From NCBI GenBank assembly GCA_033782935.1, contig JAWQEG010000077.1, positions 1,426,501 through 1,490,500 of the forward strand: a DNA stretch of 64,000 nt, given 5' to 3'. A program made the translations under genes and the position numbers. Below, in pieces: positions 14,401 through 28,415 of the stretch. The notes beneath the pieces are model-generated. The model made no database searches. It saw only the letters and a list, made by a program, of their open reading frames with translations, and was not told where the DNA came from. This stretch comes from Petrolisthes cinctipes. Taxonomy: Eukaryota; Arthropoda; Malacostraca; Decapoda; Porcellanidae. The stretch's first letter is position 1, and the number at the start of each line of letters is the position of its first letter.

Positions 14401-17059
14401 TTTAGCACTGAGTAGGCATGTGCTGATCGCTTCTGGGATCCAAAAATATCGAATTTTCGGGTTTTTGAGGTTGAATTTGAGATATAAACAAGTGCAGAAG
14501 ATGCATACACATATTAACTTTGGGCACTTAAAATATCGATTTTCAGCATGTTTTGGGCCTGTATCTTAGTAGGCATGTACAGATCGCTTCTGGGACCCCA
14601 AAATTTCGAATTTTCGGGTGTTTGGAGCCTGAATTTGAGATATAAACGGGTACAGAAGATGCATGCACATATCGACTTTTGGGCACCTAAAAGATCGATT
14701 TTCAGTATGTTATGGGCCTGTATTTTGAAAATACTCTAACACGGAGTAGGCATGTACAGTTCGCTTGTGGGACCCCAAAATATCGAATTTTCAGGTGTTT
14801 TGGGCCTGAATTTGAGATATCGACTTTAGGCAAGTAAAATATCGATTTTTAGCATGTTTTGAGCCTATATTTTGAAAACATTCTAGCACTGAGTAGGCAT
14901 GTACAGATCACTTCTGGGACCCCAAAATATCGAATTTTCGGGTGTTTTGATCCTGAATTTGAGATATAAACGGGTACAGAAGATGCATGCACATATCGAC
15001 TTTGGACACTTAAAATATCGATTTTTAGCATGTTTTGAGCCTATATTTTGAAAACATTCTAGCACTGAGTAGGCATGTACAGTTCGCTTCTGGGACCCAA
15101 AAAATATCGAATTTTCGGGTGATTTGAGGTTGAATTTGGGATAAAAACGGGTACAGAAGATGCATACACATATTGACTTTGGTCACCTAAAATATCGATT
15201 TTCAGCATGTTTTGGGCCTGTATTTTGAAAATACTCTAACATGGAGTAGGCAAGTACAGATCGCTTCTGGGACCCCAAAATATCGAATGTTCGGGTGTTA
15301 GGAGCCTGAATTTGAGATATAAACGGGTACAGAAGATACATCCACATATCGACTTTTGGGCACCTAAAAGATCGATTTTCAGTATGTTTTGGGCCTGTAT
15401 ATTGAAAATACTCTAACACGGAGTAGGCATGTACAAATCTCTTCTGGGACCCAAAAATATCGAATTTTCGGGGGTTTTGGGCCTGAATTTGAGATATAAA
15501 CGGGTACAGAAGATGCATGCACATATCGACTTTGGACACTTAAAATATCGATTTTTAGCATGTTTTGAGCCTATATTTTAAAAACATTTTAGCACTGAGT
15601 AGGCATGTGCAGATCGCTTCTGGGATCCAAAAATATCGAATTTTCGGGTTTTTGAGGTTGAATTTGAGATATAAACAAGTGCAGAAGATGCATACACATA
15701 TTAACTTTGGGCACTTAAAATATCGATTTTCAGCATGTTTTGGGCCTGTATCTTAGTAGGCATGTACAGATCGCTTCTGGGACCCAAAAATATCGAATTT
15801 TCGGGTGTTTTGAGGTTGAATTTGGGATATAAACGGGTGCAGAAGATGCATACACATATTGACTTTGTGCACCTAAAATATCGATTTTCAGCATGTTTTG
15901 GGCCTGTATCTGAGTAGGCATGTACAGATCGCTTCTGGGACCCCAAAATATCGAATTTTCGGGTGTTTGGAGCCTGAATTTGAGATATAAACTGGTACAG
16001 AAGATGCATGCACATATCGACTTTTGGGCACCTAAAAGATCGATTTTCAGTATGTTATGGGCCTGTATTTTGAAAATACTCTAACACGGAGTAGGCATGT
16101 AGAGATCGCTTCTGGGACCCCAAAACATTGATTTTTCAGGTGTTTTTGGCCTGAATTTGAGATATCGACTTTGGGCACCTAAAATATCGATTTTTAGCAT
16201 GTTTTGGGCCTATTTTTTGAAAACCTTCTAGCACTGAGTAGGCATGTACAGTTCGCTTCTGGGGCCCAAAAAATATTGAATTTTCGGGTGTTTTGAGGTT
16301 GAATTTGGGATATAAATGGGTGCAGAAAATGCATACACATATTGACTTTGGTCACCTAAAATATCGATTTTCAGCATGTTTTGGGCCTGTATTTTGAAAA
16401 TACTCTAACACGGAGTAGGCAAGTACAGATCGCTTCTGGGACCCCAAAATATCGAATTTTCAGGTGTTTTTGGCCTGAAATTGAGATATCGACTTTGGGC
16501 ACCTAAAATATTGATTTTTAGCATGTTTTGGGCCTATATTTATAAAATATTCTAGCACTAAGTAGGCATGTACAGATCACTTCTGGGACCCCAAAATATC
16601 GAATTTTCGGGTGTTTTGATCCTGAATTAGAGATATAAACGGGTACAGAAGATGCATGCACATATCGACTTTGGACACTTAAAATATCGATTTTTAGCAT
16701 GTTTTTAGCCTATATTTTGAAAACCTTCTAGCACTGAGTAGGCATGTACAGTTCGCTTCTGGGGCCCAAAAAATATCGAATTTTTGGGTGTTTTGAGGTT
16801 GAATTTGGGATATAAACGGGTGCAGAAGATGCATACACATATTGACTTTGGTCACCTAAAATATCGATTTTCAGCATGTTTTGGGCCTGTATTTTGAAAA
16901 TACTCTAACACGGAGTAGGCAAGTACAGATCGCTTCTGGGACCCCAAAATATTGAATTATCGGGTGTTTGGAGCCTGAATTTGAGATATAAACGGGTACA
17001 GAAGATACATCAACATATCGACTTTTGGGCACCTAAAAGATCGATTTTCAGTATGTTTT

Positions 17060-17960
17060 GGGCCTGTATATTGAAAATACTCTTACACGGAGTAGGCATG
17101 TACAGATCTCTTCTGGTACTCCAAAATATCGAATTTTTGGGTGTTTTGGGCCTGAAATTGAGATATCGACTTTAGGCTCCTAAAATATCGATTTTTAGCA
17201 TGTTTTGGGCCTATATTTCGAAAATATTTTAGCACTGAGTAGGCATGTACAGATCGCTTCAGGGACCACAAAATATCAAATTTTCGAGTGTTTTGATCCT
17301 GAATTTGAGATATAAACGGGTACAGAAGATGCATTCACATATCGACTTTTAAGCACCTAAAATATCGATTTTGAGCATGTTTTGGGTCTGTATCTTGAAA
17401 ACATTCTAACTAAGAGTAGGCATGTACAGATCGCTTCTAGGACCCAAAAATACCGAATGTTCAGGTTTTTTGAGGTTGAGTTTGGGATATAAACGGTTGC
17501 AGAAGATGCATACACATATTATCTTTGGGCACCTAAAATATCGATTTTCAGCATGTTTTGGGCCTGTATCTGAGTAGGCATGTACAGACCGTTTCTGGGA
17601 CCCAAAAATATCAAATTTTCGGGTGTTTTGATCCTGAATTTGAGATATAAACGGGTACAGAAGATGCATGCACATATCGACTTTGGACACTTAAAATATC
17701 GATTTTTAGCATGTTTTGAGCCTATATTTTGAAAATATTCTAGCACTGACTAGGCATGTACAGTTCACTTATATGACCTAAAAAATATCGAATTTTCGGG
17801 TGTTTTGAGGTTGAATTTGGGATATAAACGGGTGCAGAAGATGCATACACATATTGACTTTGGTCACCTAAAATATCGATTTTCAGCATGTTATGGGCCT
17901 GTATTTTGAAAATATTCTAACACGGAGTAGGCAAGTACAGATTGCTTCTGGGACCTCAAA
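17060..17960 (+). repeat. Satellite segment with distant copy at 28.46-29.68 kb
   Basis: The variants gatctcttctggtactcc (about 17105), gactttaggctcctaaaa and cttcagggaccacaaaa recur 11400 bp downstream. The actgactaggcatg/acctaaaaaatatcg pair (about 17747) recurs about 11725 bp downstream, apart from small changes. Together with 12880-14400 this suggests that a region of about 5 kb was duplicated at a distance of about 11.4-11.7 kb and then edited by loss or gain of monomers. Confidence 0.6.
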
Positions 17961-18016
17961 ATATCGAATTTTCGGGTGTTTTGAGGTTGAATTTGAGATA
18001 TAAACGAGTGCATAAG

Positions 18017-20230
18017 ATGCATGAACATATCGACTTTTCGGCCACTAAAATATCGATTTTAAGCATGTTTTGGGTCTGTATCTTGAAAAGATTCTAACTA
18101 GGAGTAGGCATGTACAGATCGCTTCTAGGACAAAAAAATATCGAATTTTCGGGAGTTTTGAGCCTGAATTTGAGATATAAACGGGTACAGAAGATGCATG
18201 CACATATCGACTTTGGACACTTAAAATATCTATTTTTAGCATGTTTTGAGCCTATATTTTGAAAACATTCTAGCACTGAGTAGGCATTCACAGATCGCTT
18301 CTGGGATCCAAAAATATCGAATTTTCGGGTGTTTTGAGTTTGAATTTGAGATATAAACGAGTGCAAAAGATGCATACACATATTAACTTTGGGCACCTAA
18401 AATATCAATTTTCAGCATGTTTTGGGCCTGTATCTGAGTAGACATGTACAGATCGCTTCTAGGACCCCAAAATATCGAATTTTCGGGTGTTTTGAGGTTG
18501 AATTTGAGATATATACGAGTGCAGAAGATGCATACACATATTAACTTTGGGCACCTAAAATATCGATTTTCAGCATGTTTTGGGCCTGTATCTGAGTAGG
18601 CATGTACAGATCGCTTCTGGGACCCCAAAATATCGAATTTTCGGATGTTTGGAGCCTGAATTTGAGGTATAAACGGGTACAGAAGATGCATGCACATATA
18701 GACTTTTGGGCACCTAAAATATCGATTTTCTGTATGTTTTGGGCCTGTATTTTGAAAATACTCTAACACGGAGTAGGTATGTACAGATCGCTTCTCTGAC
18801 CCCAAAATATCGAGTTTTCGGGTGTTTTGGGCCTGAATTTGAGATATCGACTTTGGGCAACTAAAATATCGATTTTCAGCATGTTTTGGGCCTATTTTTG
18901 AAAATACTCTAACACAGAGTAGGCATGTACAGATCGCTTTTGGCACTCCAAAATATCGATTTTTCGGGTGTTTTGAGCCTGAATTTGAGATATAAACGGG
19001 TACTGAAGATGCATGAACATATCGACTTTTGGGCCACTAAAATATCGATTTTGATCATGTTTTTGGTATGTATCTTGAAAACATTCTAACTAGGAGTAGG
19101 CATGTACAGATCGCTTCTAGGACAAAAAAATACCGAATTTTCGGGTGTTTTGAGCTTGAATTTGAGATATAAACGGGTACAGAAGATGCATACACATATC
19201 GACTTTGGACACTTAAAATATCTATTTTTAGCATGTTTTGAACCCATATTTTGAAAACATTCTAGCACTGAGTAGGCAAGTACAGATCGCTTCTGGGACC
19301 CAAAAATATCGAATTTTCGGGTGTTTTGAGGTTAAATTTGAGATGTAACGGGTGCAGAAGATGCATACGCATATTAACTTTGGGCACCTTAAATATCGAT
19401 TTTCAGCATGTTTTGGGCCTGTATCTGAGTAGGCATGTACAGATCGCTTCTGGGACCCAGAAATATCGAATTTTCGGGTGTTTGGAGCCTGAATTTGAGA
19501 TATAAACGGGTACAGAAGATGCATACACATATTTATTTTGGGCACTTAAATATCGATTTTCAGCATGTTTTGGGCCTATTTTTTGAAAACATTCTAGCAC
19601 TGACTAGGCATGTACAGTTCCCTTCTGGGACCCAAAAAATATCGAATTTTTGGGTGTTTTGAGGTTGAATTTGGGATATAAACGGGTGCATAAGATGCAT
19701 ACACATATTGACTTTGGTCACCTAAAATATCGATTTTCAACATGTTTTGGGCCTGTATTTTGAAAATACTCTAACACGGAGTAGGCATTCACAGATCGCT
19801 TCTGGGATCCAAAAATATCGAATTTTTGGGTATTTTGAGGTTGAATTTGAGATATAAACGAGTGCAGAAGATGCATACACATATTAACTTTGGGCACCTA
19901 AAATATCGATTTTCAGCATGTTTTGGGCCTGTATCTGAGTAGGCATGTACAGATCGCTTCTAGGATCCCAAAATATCGAATTTTCGGGTGTTTTGAGGTT
20001 GAATTTGAGATATAAACGAGTGCAGAAGATGCATACACATATTAACTTTGTGCACCTAAAATATCGATTTTCAGCATGTTTTGGGCCTGTATCTGATTAG
20101 GCATGTACAGATCGCTTCTGTGACCCCAAAATATCGAATTTTCGGATGTTTGAAGCCTGAATTTGAGGTATAAACGGGTACAGAAGATGCATTCACATAT
20201 AGACTTTTGGGCACCTAAAATATCGATTTT
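18017..20230 (+). repeat. 2.2-kb duplicated satellite block, copy 1 (partner at +3358)
   Basis: Over about 2.2 kb this block is nearly identical by eye to 21375-23588, with a constant offset of 3358 bp and no internal indel. Shared private variants include cttttcggccactaaaa, taggcattcacagatcgc, ctctgaccccaaaatatcg and gttttgaacccatattttg. The constant offset and very low divergence indicate a recent event. Confidence 0.85.
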
Positions 20231-21374
20231 CAGTATGATATGGGTCTGTATTTTGAAAATACTCTAATACGGAGTAGGCATGTACAGTTCGCTTTTGGGA
20301 CCCCAAAATATCGAATTTTCGGGTGTTTTGGGCCTGAATTTGAGATATAAACGGGTACAGAAAATGCATGCACATATCGACTTTTGGGCCACTAAAATAT
20401 CGATTTTGAGCATGTTTTGGGTCTGTATCTTGAAAACATTCTAACTAAGAGTAGGCATGTACAGATCGCTTCTAGGACCCAAAAATACCGAATGTTTGGG
20501 TTTTTTGAGGTTGAATTTTAGATATAAACGGGTGCAGAAGATGCATACACATATTGACTTTGGTCACCTAATATATCGATTTTCAGCATGTTATGTGCCT
20601 GTATTTTAAAAAATACTCTAACACGGAGTAGGCAAGTACAGATTGCTTCTGGGACCCAAAAATATCGAACTTTCGGGTGTTTTGAGGTTGAATTTGAGAT
20701 ATAAACAAATGCAGAAGATGCATACATATATTAACTTTGGGCACCTAAAATATCGATTTTCAGCATGTTTTGGGCCTCTATCTGAGTAGGCATGTACAGA
20801 TCGCTTCTGGGACCCCAAAATATCAAATTTTCGGGTGTTTGGAGCCTGAGTTTGAGATATAAACGGGTACAGAAGATGCATGCACATATCGACTTTTGGG
20901 CACCTAAAAGATCGATTTTCAGCATGTTTTGGGCCTGTATTTTGAAAATACTCTAACACGGAGTAGGCAAGTACAGATCACTTCTAGGACCAAAAAATAT
21001 CGAATTTTCGGGTGTTTGGAGCCTGAATTTGAGGTATTAACAGATACTGAAGATGCATGCACATATCGACTTTTGGGCACCTAAAAATCGATTTTCTCTA
21101 TGTTTTGGGCCTGTATTTTTAAAATACTCTAAAACGGAGTAGGTATGTACAGATCGCTTCTCTGACCCCAAAATATCGAATTTTCGGGTGTTTTGGGCCT
21201 GAATTTGAGATATCTACTTTGGGCACCTAATATTTCGATTTTTAGCATGTTTTGGGCCTATATTTGAAAATACTCTAACACAGAGTAGGCATGTACAGAT
21301 CGCTTCTGGCACTCCAAAATATCAAATTTTCGGGTGTTTTGAGACTGAATTTGAGATATAAATGGGTACTGAAG

Positions 21375-23588
21375 ATGCATGAACATATCGACTTTTCGGC
21401 CACTAAAATATCGATTTTAAGCATGTTTTGGGTCTGTATCTTGAAAAGATTCTAACTAGGAGTAGGCATGTACAGATCGCTTCTAGGACAAACAAATATC
21501 GAATTTTCGGGAGTTTTGAGCCTGAATTTGAGATATAAACGGGTACAGAAGATGCATGCACATATCGACTTTGGACACTTAAAATATCTATTTTTAGCTT
21601 GTTTTGAGCCTATATTTTGAAAACATTCTAGCACTGAGTAGGCATTCACAGATCGCTTCTGGGATCCAAAAATATCGAATTTTCGGGTGTTTTGAGTTTG
21701 AATTTGAGATATAAACGAGTGCAAAAGATGCATACACATATTAACTTTGGGCACCTAAAATATCAATTTTCAGCATGTTTTGGGCCTGTATCTGAGTAGA
21801 CATGTACAGATCGCTTCTAGGACCCCAAAATATCGAATTTTCGGGTGTTTTGAGGTTGAATTTGAGATATATACGAGTGCAGAAGATGCATACACATATT
21901 AACTTTGGGCACCTAAAATATCGATTTTCAGCATGTTTTGGGCCTGTATCTGAGTAGGCATGTACAGATCGCTTATGGGACCCCAAAATATCGAATTTTC
22001 GGATGTTTGGAGCCTGAATTTGAGGTATAAACGGGTACAGAAGATGCATGCACATATAGACTTTTGGGCACCTAAAATATCGATTTTCTGTATGTTTTGG
22101 GCCTGTATTTTGAAAATACTCTAACACGGAGTAGGTATGTACAGATCGCTTCTCTGACCCCAAAATATCGAGTTTTCGGGTGTTTTGGGCCTGAATTTGA
22201 GATATCGACTTTGGGCAACTAAAATATCGATTTTCAGCATGTTTTGGGCCTATTTTTGAAAATACTCTAACACAGAGTAGGCATGTACAGATCGCTTTTG
22301 GCACTCCAAAATATCGATTTTTCGGGTGTTTTGAGCCTGAATTTGAGATATAAACGGGTACTGAAGATGCATGAACATATCGACTTTTGGGCCACTAAAA
22401 TATCGATTTAGAGCATGTTTTTGGTATGTATCTTGAAAACATTCTAACTAGGAGTAGGCATGTACAGATCGCTTCTAGGACAAAAAAATACCGAATTTTC
22501 GGGTGTTTTGAGCTTGAATTTGAGATATAAACGGGTACAGAAGATGCATACACATATCGACTTTGGACACTTAAAATATCTATTTTTAGCATGTTTTGAA
22601 CCCATATTTTGAAAAAATTCTAGCACTGAGTAGGCAAGTACAGATCGCTTCTGGGACCCAAAAATATCGAATTTTCGGGTGTTTTGAGGTTAAATTTGAG
22701 ATGTAACGGGTGCAGAAGATGCATACGCATATTAACTTTGGGCACCTTAAATATCGATTTTCAGCATGTTTTGGGCCTGTATCTGAGTAGGCATGTACAG
22801 ATCGCTTCTGGGACCCAGAAATATCGAATTTTCGGGTGTTTGGAGCCTGAATTTGAGATATAAACGGGTACAGAAGATGCATACACATATTAATTTTGGG
22901 CACTTAAATATCGATTTTCAGCATGTTTTGGGCCTATTTTTTGAAAACATTCTAGCACTGACTAGGCATGTACAGTTCCCTTCTGGGACCCAAAAAATAT
23001 CGAATTTTTGGGTGTTTTGAGGTTGAATTTGGGATATAAACGGGTGCATAAGATGCATACACATATTGACTTTGGTCACCTAAAATATCGATTTTCAACA
23101 TGTTTTGGGCCTGTATTTTGAAAATACTCTAACACGGAGTAGGCATTCACAGATCGCTTCTGGGATCCAAAAATATCGAATTTTTGGGTATTTTGAGGTT
23201 GAATTTGAGATATAAACGAGTGCAGAAGATGCATACACATATTAACTTTGGGCACCTAAAATATCGATTTTCAGCATGTTTTGGGCCTGTATCTGAGTAG
23301 GCATGTACAGATCGCTTCTAGGATCCCAAAATATCGAATTTTCGGGTGTTTTGAGGTTGAATTTGAGATATAAACGAGTGCAGAAGATGCATACACATAT
23401 TAACTTTGTGCACCTAAAATATCGATTTTCAGCATGTTTTGGGCCTGTATCTGATTAGGCATGTACAGATCGCTTCTGTGACCCCAAAATATCGAATTTT
23501 CGGATGTTTGAAGCCTGAATTTGAGGTATAAACGGGTACAGAAGATGCATGCACATATAGACTTTTGGGCACCTAAAATATCGATTTT
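21375..23588 (+). repeat. 2.2-kb duplicated satellite block, copy 2 (partner at -3358)
   Basis: This is the downstream copy of 18017-20230, with the same monomer order and only scattered substitutions. Examples are gcttctggg to gcttatggg near 21972 and aaaacattc to aaaaaattc near 22613. A further partial copy of its first 0.45 kb occurs at about 32440-32860. There it is joined to sequence matching 23470 onward, so part of the block was lost or converted in that third copy. Confidence 0.85.
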
Positions 23589-24790
23589 CTGTATGTTTTG
23601 GGCCTGTATTTTGAAAATACTCTAACACGGAGTAGGTATGTACAGATCGCTTTTCTGACCCCAAAATATCGAATTTTCGGGTGTTTTGGGCCTGAATTTG
23701 AGATATCGACTTTGGGCACCTAAAATTTCGATTTTTCGCATGTTTTGGGCCTATATTTGAAAATACTCTAACACAGAGTAGGCATGTACAGATCGCTTCT
23801 GGCACTCCAAATTATCGAATTTTCGGGTGTTTTGAGCCTGAATTTGAAATATAAACGGGTAGTGAAGATGCATTAACATATCGACTTTTGGGCCACTAAA
23901 ATATCGATTTTGAGCATGTTTTTGGTATGTATCTTGAAAACATTCTAACTAGGAGTAGGCATGTACAGATCGCTTCTAGGACCCAAAAATACCTAATTTT
24001 CGGGTGTTTTGAGCTTGAATTTGAGATATAAACGGGTACAGAAGATTCATACACATATCGACTTTGGACACTTAAAATTTCTATTTTTAGCATGTTTTGA
24101 ACCCATATTTTGAAAACATTCTAGCACTGAGTAGGCATGTACAGATCGCTTCTGGGACCCAAAAATATCGAATTTTCGGGTGTTTTGAGGTTAAATTTGA
24201 GATGTAACGAGTGCAGAAGATGCATACGCATATTAACTTTGGGCAACTAAAATATCGATTTTCAGCATGTTTTGGGCCTGTATCTGAGTACGCATGTACA
24301 GGTCGCTTCTGGGACCCAAAAATATCGAATTTTGGGGTGTTTGGAGCCTGAATTTGAGATATAAACGGGTACAGAAGATGCATGCACATATCGACTTTTG
24401 GGCACCTAAAAGTTCGATTTTCAGTATGATATGAGCCTTTATTTTGAAAATATTCTAGCACTAAGTAGGCATGTACAGATTACTTCTGGGACCCCAAAAT
24501 ATCGAATTTTCGGGTGTTTTGATCCTGAATTTGAGATATGAACGAGTACAGAAGATGCATGCACATATCGACTTTGGACACTTAAAATATCGATTTTAAG
24601 CATGTTTTGAGCCTATATTTTGAAAACATTCTAGCACTGACTAGGCATGTACAGTTCCCTTCTGGGACCCAAAAAATATCGGATTTTTGGGTGTTTTGAG
24701 GTTGAATTTGGGATATAAACGGGTGCAGAAGATGCATACACATATTGACTTTGGGCACATAAAATATCGATTTTCAGCATGTTTTGGGCC
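23470..24790 (+). repeat. Satellite segment duplicated at +9407 (about 32880-34200)
   Basis: Private variants ggtatgtatcttg, gatgtaacgagtgcag, agtacgcatgtacaggtcgc and aaagttcgattttcagtatg recur with a constant offset of 9407 bp over about 1.3 kb. The constant offset shows that no monomer has been gained or lost between the two copies in this interval. Confidence 0.75.
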
Positions 24791-26400
24791 TGTATTTTGA
24801 AAATACTCTAACACGGAGTAGGTATGTACAGATCGCTTCTGGGACTCCAAAATACCGAATTTTCGGGTGTTTTGAGCCTGAATTTGAGATATAAACGGGT
24901 ACAGAAGATGCATGTACATATCGACTTTTGGGCACCTAAAAGATCGATTTTCAGTAGGTTTTGGGCCTGTAATTTGAAAATACTCTAACACGAAGTAGGC
25001 ATGTACAGTTCGCTTCTGGGACCCCAAAATATCGAATTTTCGGGTGTTTTGGGCCTGAATTTACGATATCGACTTTGGGCACCTAAAATATCGATTTTTA
25101 GCATGTTTTGGGCCTATATTTTAAAAACATTCTAGCACTGAGTAGGCATGTACAGATCGCTTCTGGGACCCCAAAATACCGAATTTTCGGGTGTTTTGAT
25201 CCTGAATTTGAGATATAAACGGGTACAGAAGATGCATGCACATATCGACTTTTGGGCACCTAAAAGATCGATTTTCAGTATGTTTTGGGCCTGTATTTTA
25301 AAAATACTCTAACACGGAGTAGGCATGTACAGTTCGCTTCTGGGACCCCAAAATATCGAATTTTTGGGTGTTTTGGGCCTGAATTTGAGATATCGACTTT
25401 GGGAACCTAAAATATCGATTTTTAGCATGTTTTGGGCCTATATTTTAAAAATATTCTAGCACTAAGTAGTCATGTACAGCTCACTTCTGGGACGCCAAAA
25501 TATCGAATTTTGGGTGTTTTGAGCCTGAATTTGAGATATAAACGGGTTACAGAAGATGCATTCACATCTCTACTTTGGTGACCTAAAATATCGATTTTCA
25601 GCATGTTTTGGGCCTTTATTTTGAAAATACTCAAACACGGAGTAGGCAAGTACAGATCGCTTCTGGGACCCCAAAATATCGAATTTTCGGGTGTTTGGAG
25701 CCTGAATTTGAGATATAAACGGGTACAGAAGATGCATCCACATATCGACTTTTGGGGACCTTAAAGATCGATTTTCAGTATGTTTTGGGCCTGTATATTG
25801 AAAAAAACTCTAATACGGAGTAGGCATGTACAGATCGTTTCTGGTACCCCAAAATATCGGGTTTTCGTGCGTTTTGGGCCTGAATTTGAGATATCGACTT
25901 TGGGCACCTAAATTATCGATTTTTAGCATGTTTTGGGCCTATATTTTGAAAATGTTCTAACTAGGAGTAGGAATGTACAGATCGCTTCTAAGACCCAAAA
26001 ATACCGAATTTTCGTGTGTTTTGAGAATGAATTTGAGCTATAAACGGGTACAGAAGATGCATGCACATATCGACTTTGGACACTTAAAATATCGATTTTT
26101 AGCATGTTTTGAGCCTATATTTTAAAAACATTTTAGCACTGAGTAGGCATGTGCAGATCGCTTCTGGGACCCAAAAATATTGAATTTTCGGGTGTTTTGA
26201 GGTTGAATTTGGGATATAAACGGGTGCAGAAGATGCATACACATATTGACTTTGTGCACCTAAAATATCGATTTTCAGCATGTTTTGGGCCTGTATCTTA
26301 GTAGGCATGTACAGATCGCTTCTGGGACCCCAAAATATTGAATTTTCGGGTGTTTGGAGCCTGAATTTGAGATATAAACGGGTACAGAAGATGCATGCAC
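24390..26400 (+). repeat. 2013-bp tandem higher-order block, copy 1
   Basis: This block and 26401-28415 are consecutive copies with an offset of 2013-2014 bp. They share long runs of identical variant order: aaagttcgattttcag, ctgactaggcatgtacag, cacgaagtaggc, gggacgccaaaa, aatgaatttgagctataaac. By eye they differ at only a small number of sites. The block is about 12 monomers long. Confidence 0.85.
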
Positions 26401-28415
26401 ATATCGACTTTTGGGCACCTAAAAGTTCGATTTTCAGTATGATATGAGCCTTTATTTTGAAAATATTCTAGCACTAAGTAGGCATGTACAGATTACTTCT
26501 GGGACCCCAAAATATCGAATTTTCGGGTGTTTTGATCCTGAATTTGAGATATGAACGAGTACAGAAGATGCATGCACATATCGACTTTGGACACTTAAAA
26601 TATCGATTTTAAGCATGTTTTGAGCCTATATTTTGAAAACATTCTAGCACTGACTAGGCATGTACAGTTCCCTTCTGGGACCCAAAAAATACCGTTTTTT
26701 TGGGTGTTTTGAGGTTGAATTTGGGATATAAACGGGTGCAGAAGATGCATACACATATTGACTTTGGGCACCTAAAATATCGCTTTTCAGCATGTTTTGG
26801 GCCTGTATTTTGAAAATACTCTAACACGGAGTAGGTATGTACAGATCGCTTCTGGGACTCCAAAATACCGAATTTTCGGGTGTTTTGAGCCTGAATTTGA
26901 GATATAAACGGGTACAGAAGATGCATGTACATATCGACTTTTGGGCACCTAAAAGATCGATTTTCAGTAGGTTTTGGGCCTGTAATTTGAAAATACTCTA
27001 ACACGAAGTAGGCATGTACAGTTCGCTTCTGGGACCCCAAAATATCGAATTTTCGGGTGTTTTGGGCCTGAATTTACGATATCGACTTTGGGCACCTAAA
27101 ATATCGATTTTTAGCATGTTTTGGGCCTATATTTTAAAAACATTCTAGCACTGAGTAGGCATGTACAGATCGCTTCTGGGACCCCAAAATACCGAATTTT
27201 CGGGTGTTTTGATCCTGAATTTGAGATATAAACGGGTACAGAAGATGCATGCACATATCGACTTTTGGGCACCTAAAAGATCGATTTTCAGTATGTTTTG
27301 GGCCTGTATTTTAAAAATACTCTAACACGGAGTAGGCATGTACAGTTCGCTTCTGGTACCCCAAAATATCGAATTTTTGGGTGTTTTGGGCCTGAATTTG
27401 AGATATCGACTTTGGGAACCTAAAATATCGATTTTTAGCATGTTTTGGGCCTATATTTTAAAAATATTCTAGCACTAAGTAGTCATGTACAGCTCACTTC
27501 TCGGACGCCAAAATATCGAATTTTGGGTGTTTTGAGCCTGAATTTGAGATATAAACGGGTTACAGAAGATGCATTCACATCTCTACTTTGGTGACCTAAA
27601 ATATCGATTTTCAGCATGTTTTGGGCCTTTATTTTGAAAATACTCAAACACGGAGTAGGCAAGTACAGATCGCTTCTGGGACCCCAAAATATCGAATTTT
27701 CGGGTGTTTGGAGCATGAATTTGAGATATAAACGGGTACAGAAGATGCATCCACATATCGACTTTTGGGGACCTTAAAGATCGATTTTCAGTATGTTTTG
27801 GGCCTGTATATTGAAAAAAAACTCTAATACGGAGTAGGCATGTACAGATCGTTTCTGGTACCCCAAAATATCGGGTTTTCGTGCGTTTTGGGCCTGAATT
27901 TGAGATATCGACTTTGGGCACCTAAATTATCGATTTTTAGCATGTTTTGGGCCTATATTTTGAAAATGTTCTAACTAGGAGTAGGAATGTACAGATCGCT
28001 TCTAAGACCCAATAATACCGAATTTTCGTGTGTTTTGAGAATGAATTTGAGCTATAAACGGGTACAGAAGATGCATGCACATATCGACTTTGGACACTTA
28101 AAATATCGATTTTTAGCATGTTTTGAGCCTATATTTTAAAAACATTTTAGCACTGAGTAGGCATGTGCAGATCGCTTCTGGGACCCAAAAATATTGAATT
28201 TTCGGGTGTTTTGAGGTTGAATTTGGGATATAAACGGGTGCAGAAGATGCATACACATATTGACTTTGTGCACCTAAAATATCGATTTTCAGCATGTTTT
28301 GGGCCTGTATCTGAGTAGGCATGTACAGATCGCTTCTGGGACCCCAAAATATCGAATTTTCGGGTGTTTGGAGCCTGAATTTGAGATATAAACGGGTACA
28401 GAAGATGCATGCACA
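26401..28415 (+). repeat. 2013-bp tandem higher-order block, copy 2
   Basis: This is the second tandem copy of 24390-26400. Scattered differences include an extra A in the A run near 27815 and caaaaatacc to caataatacc near 28012. At about 28415-28450 the sequence leaves the repeat order of the block and joins the segment that matches 17060 onward. Confidence 0.85.
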
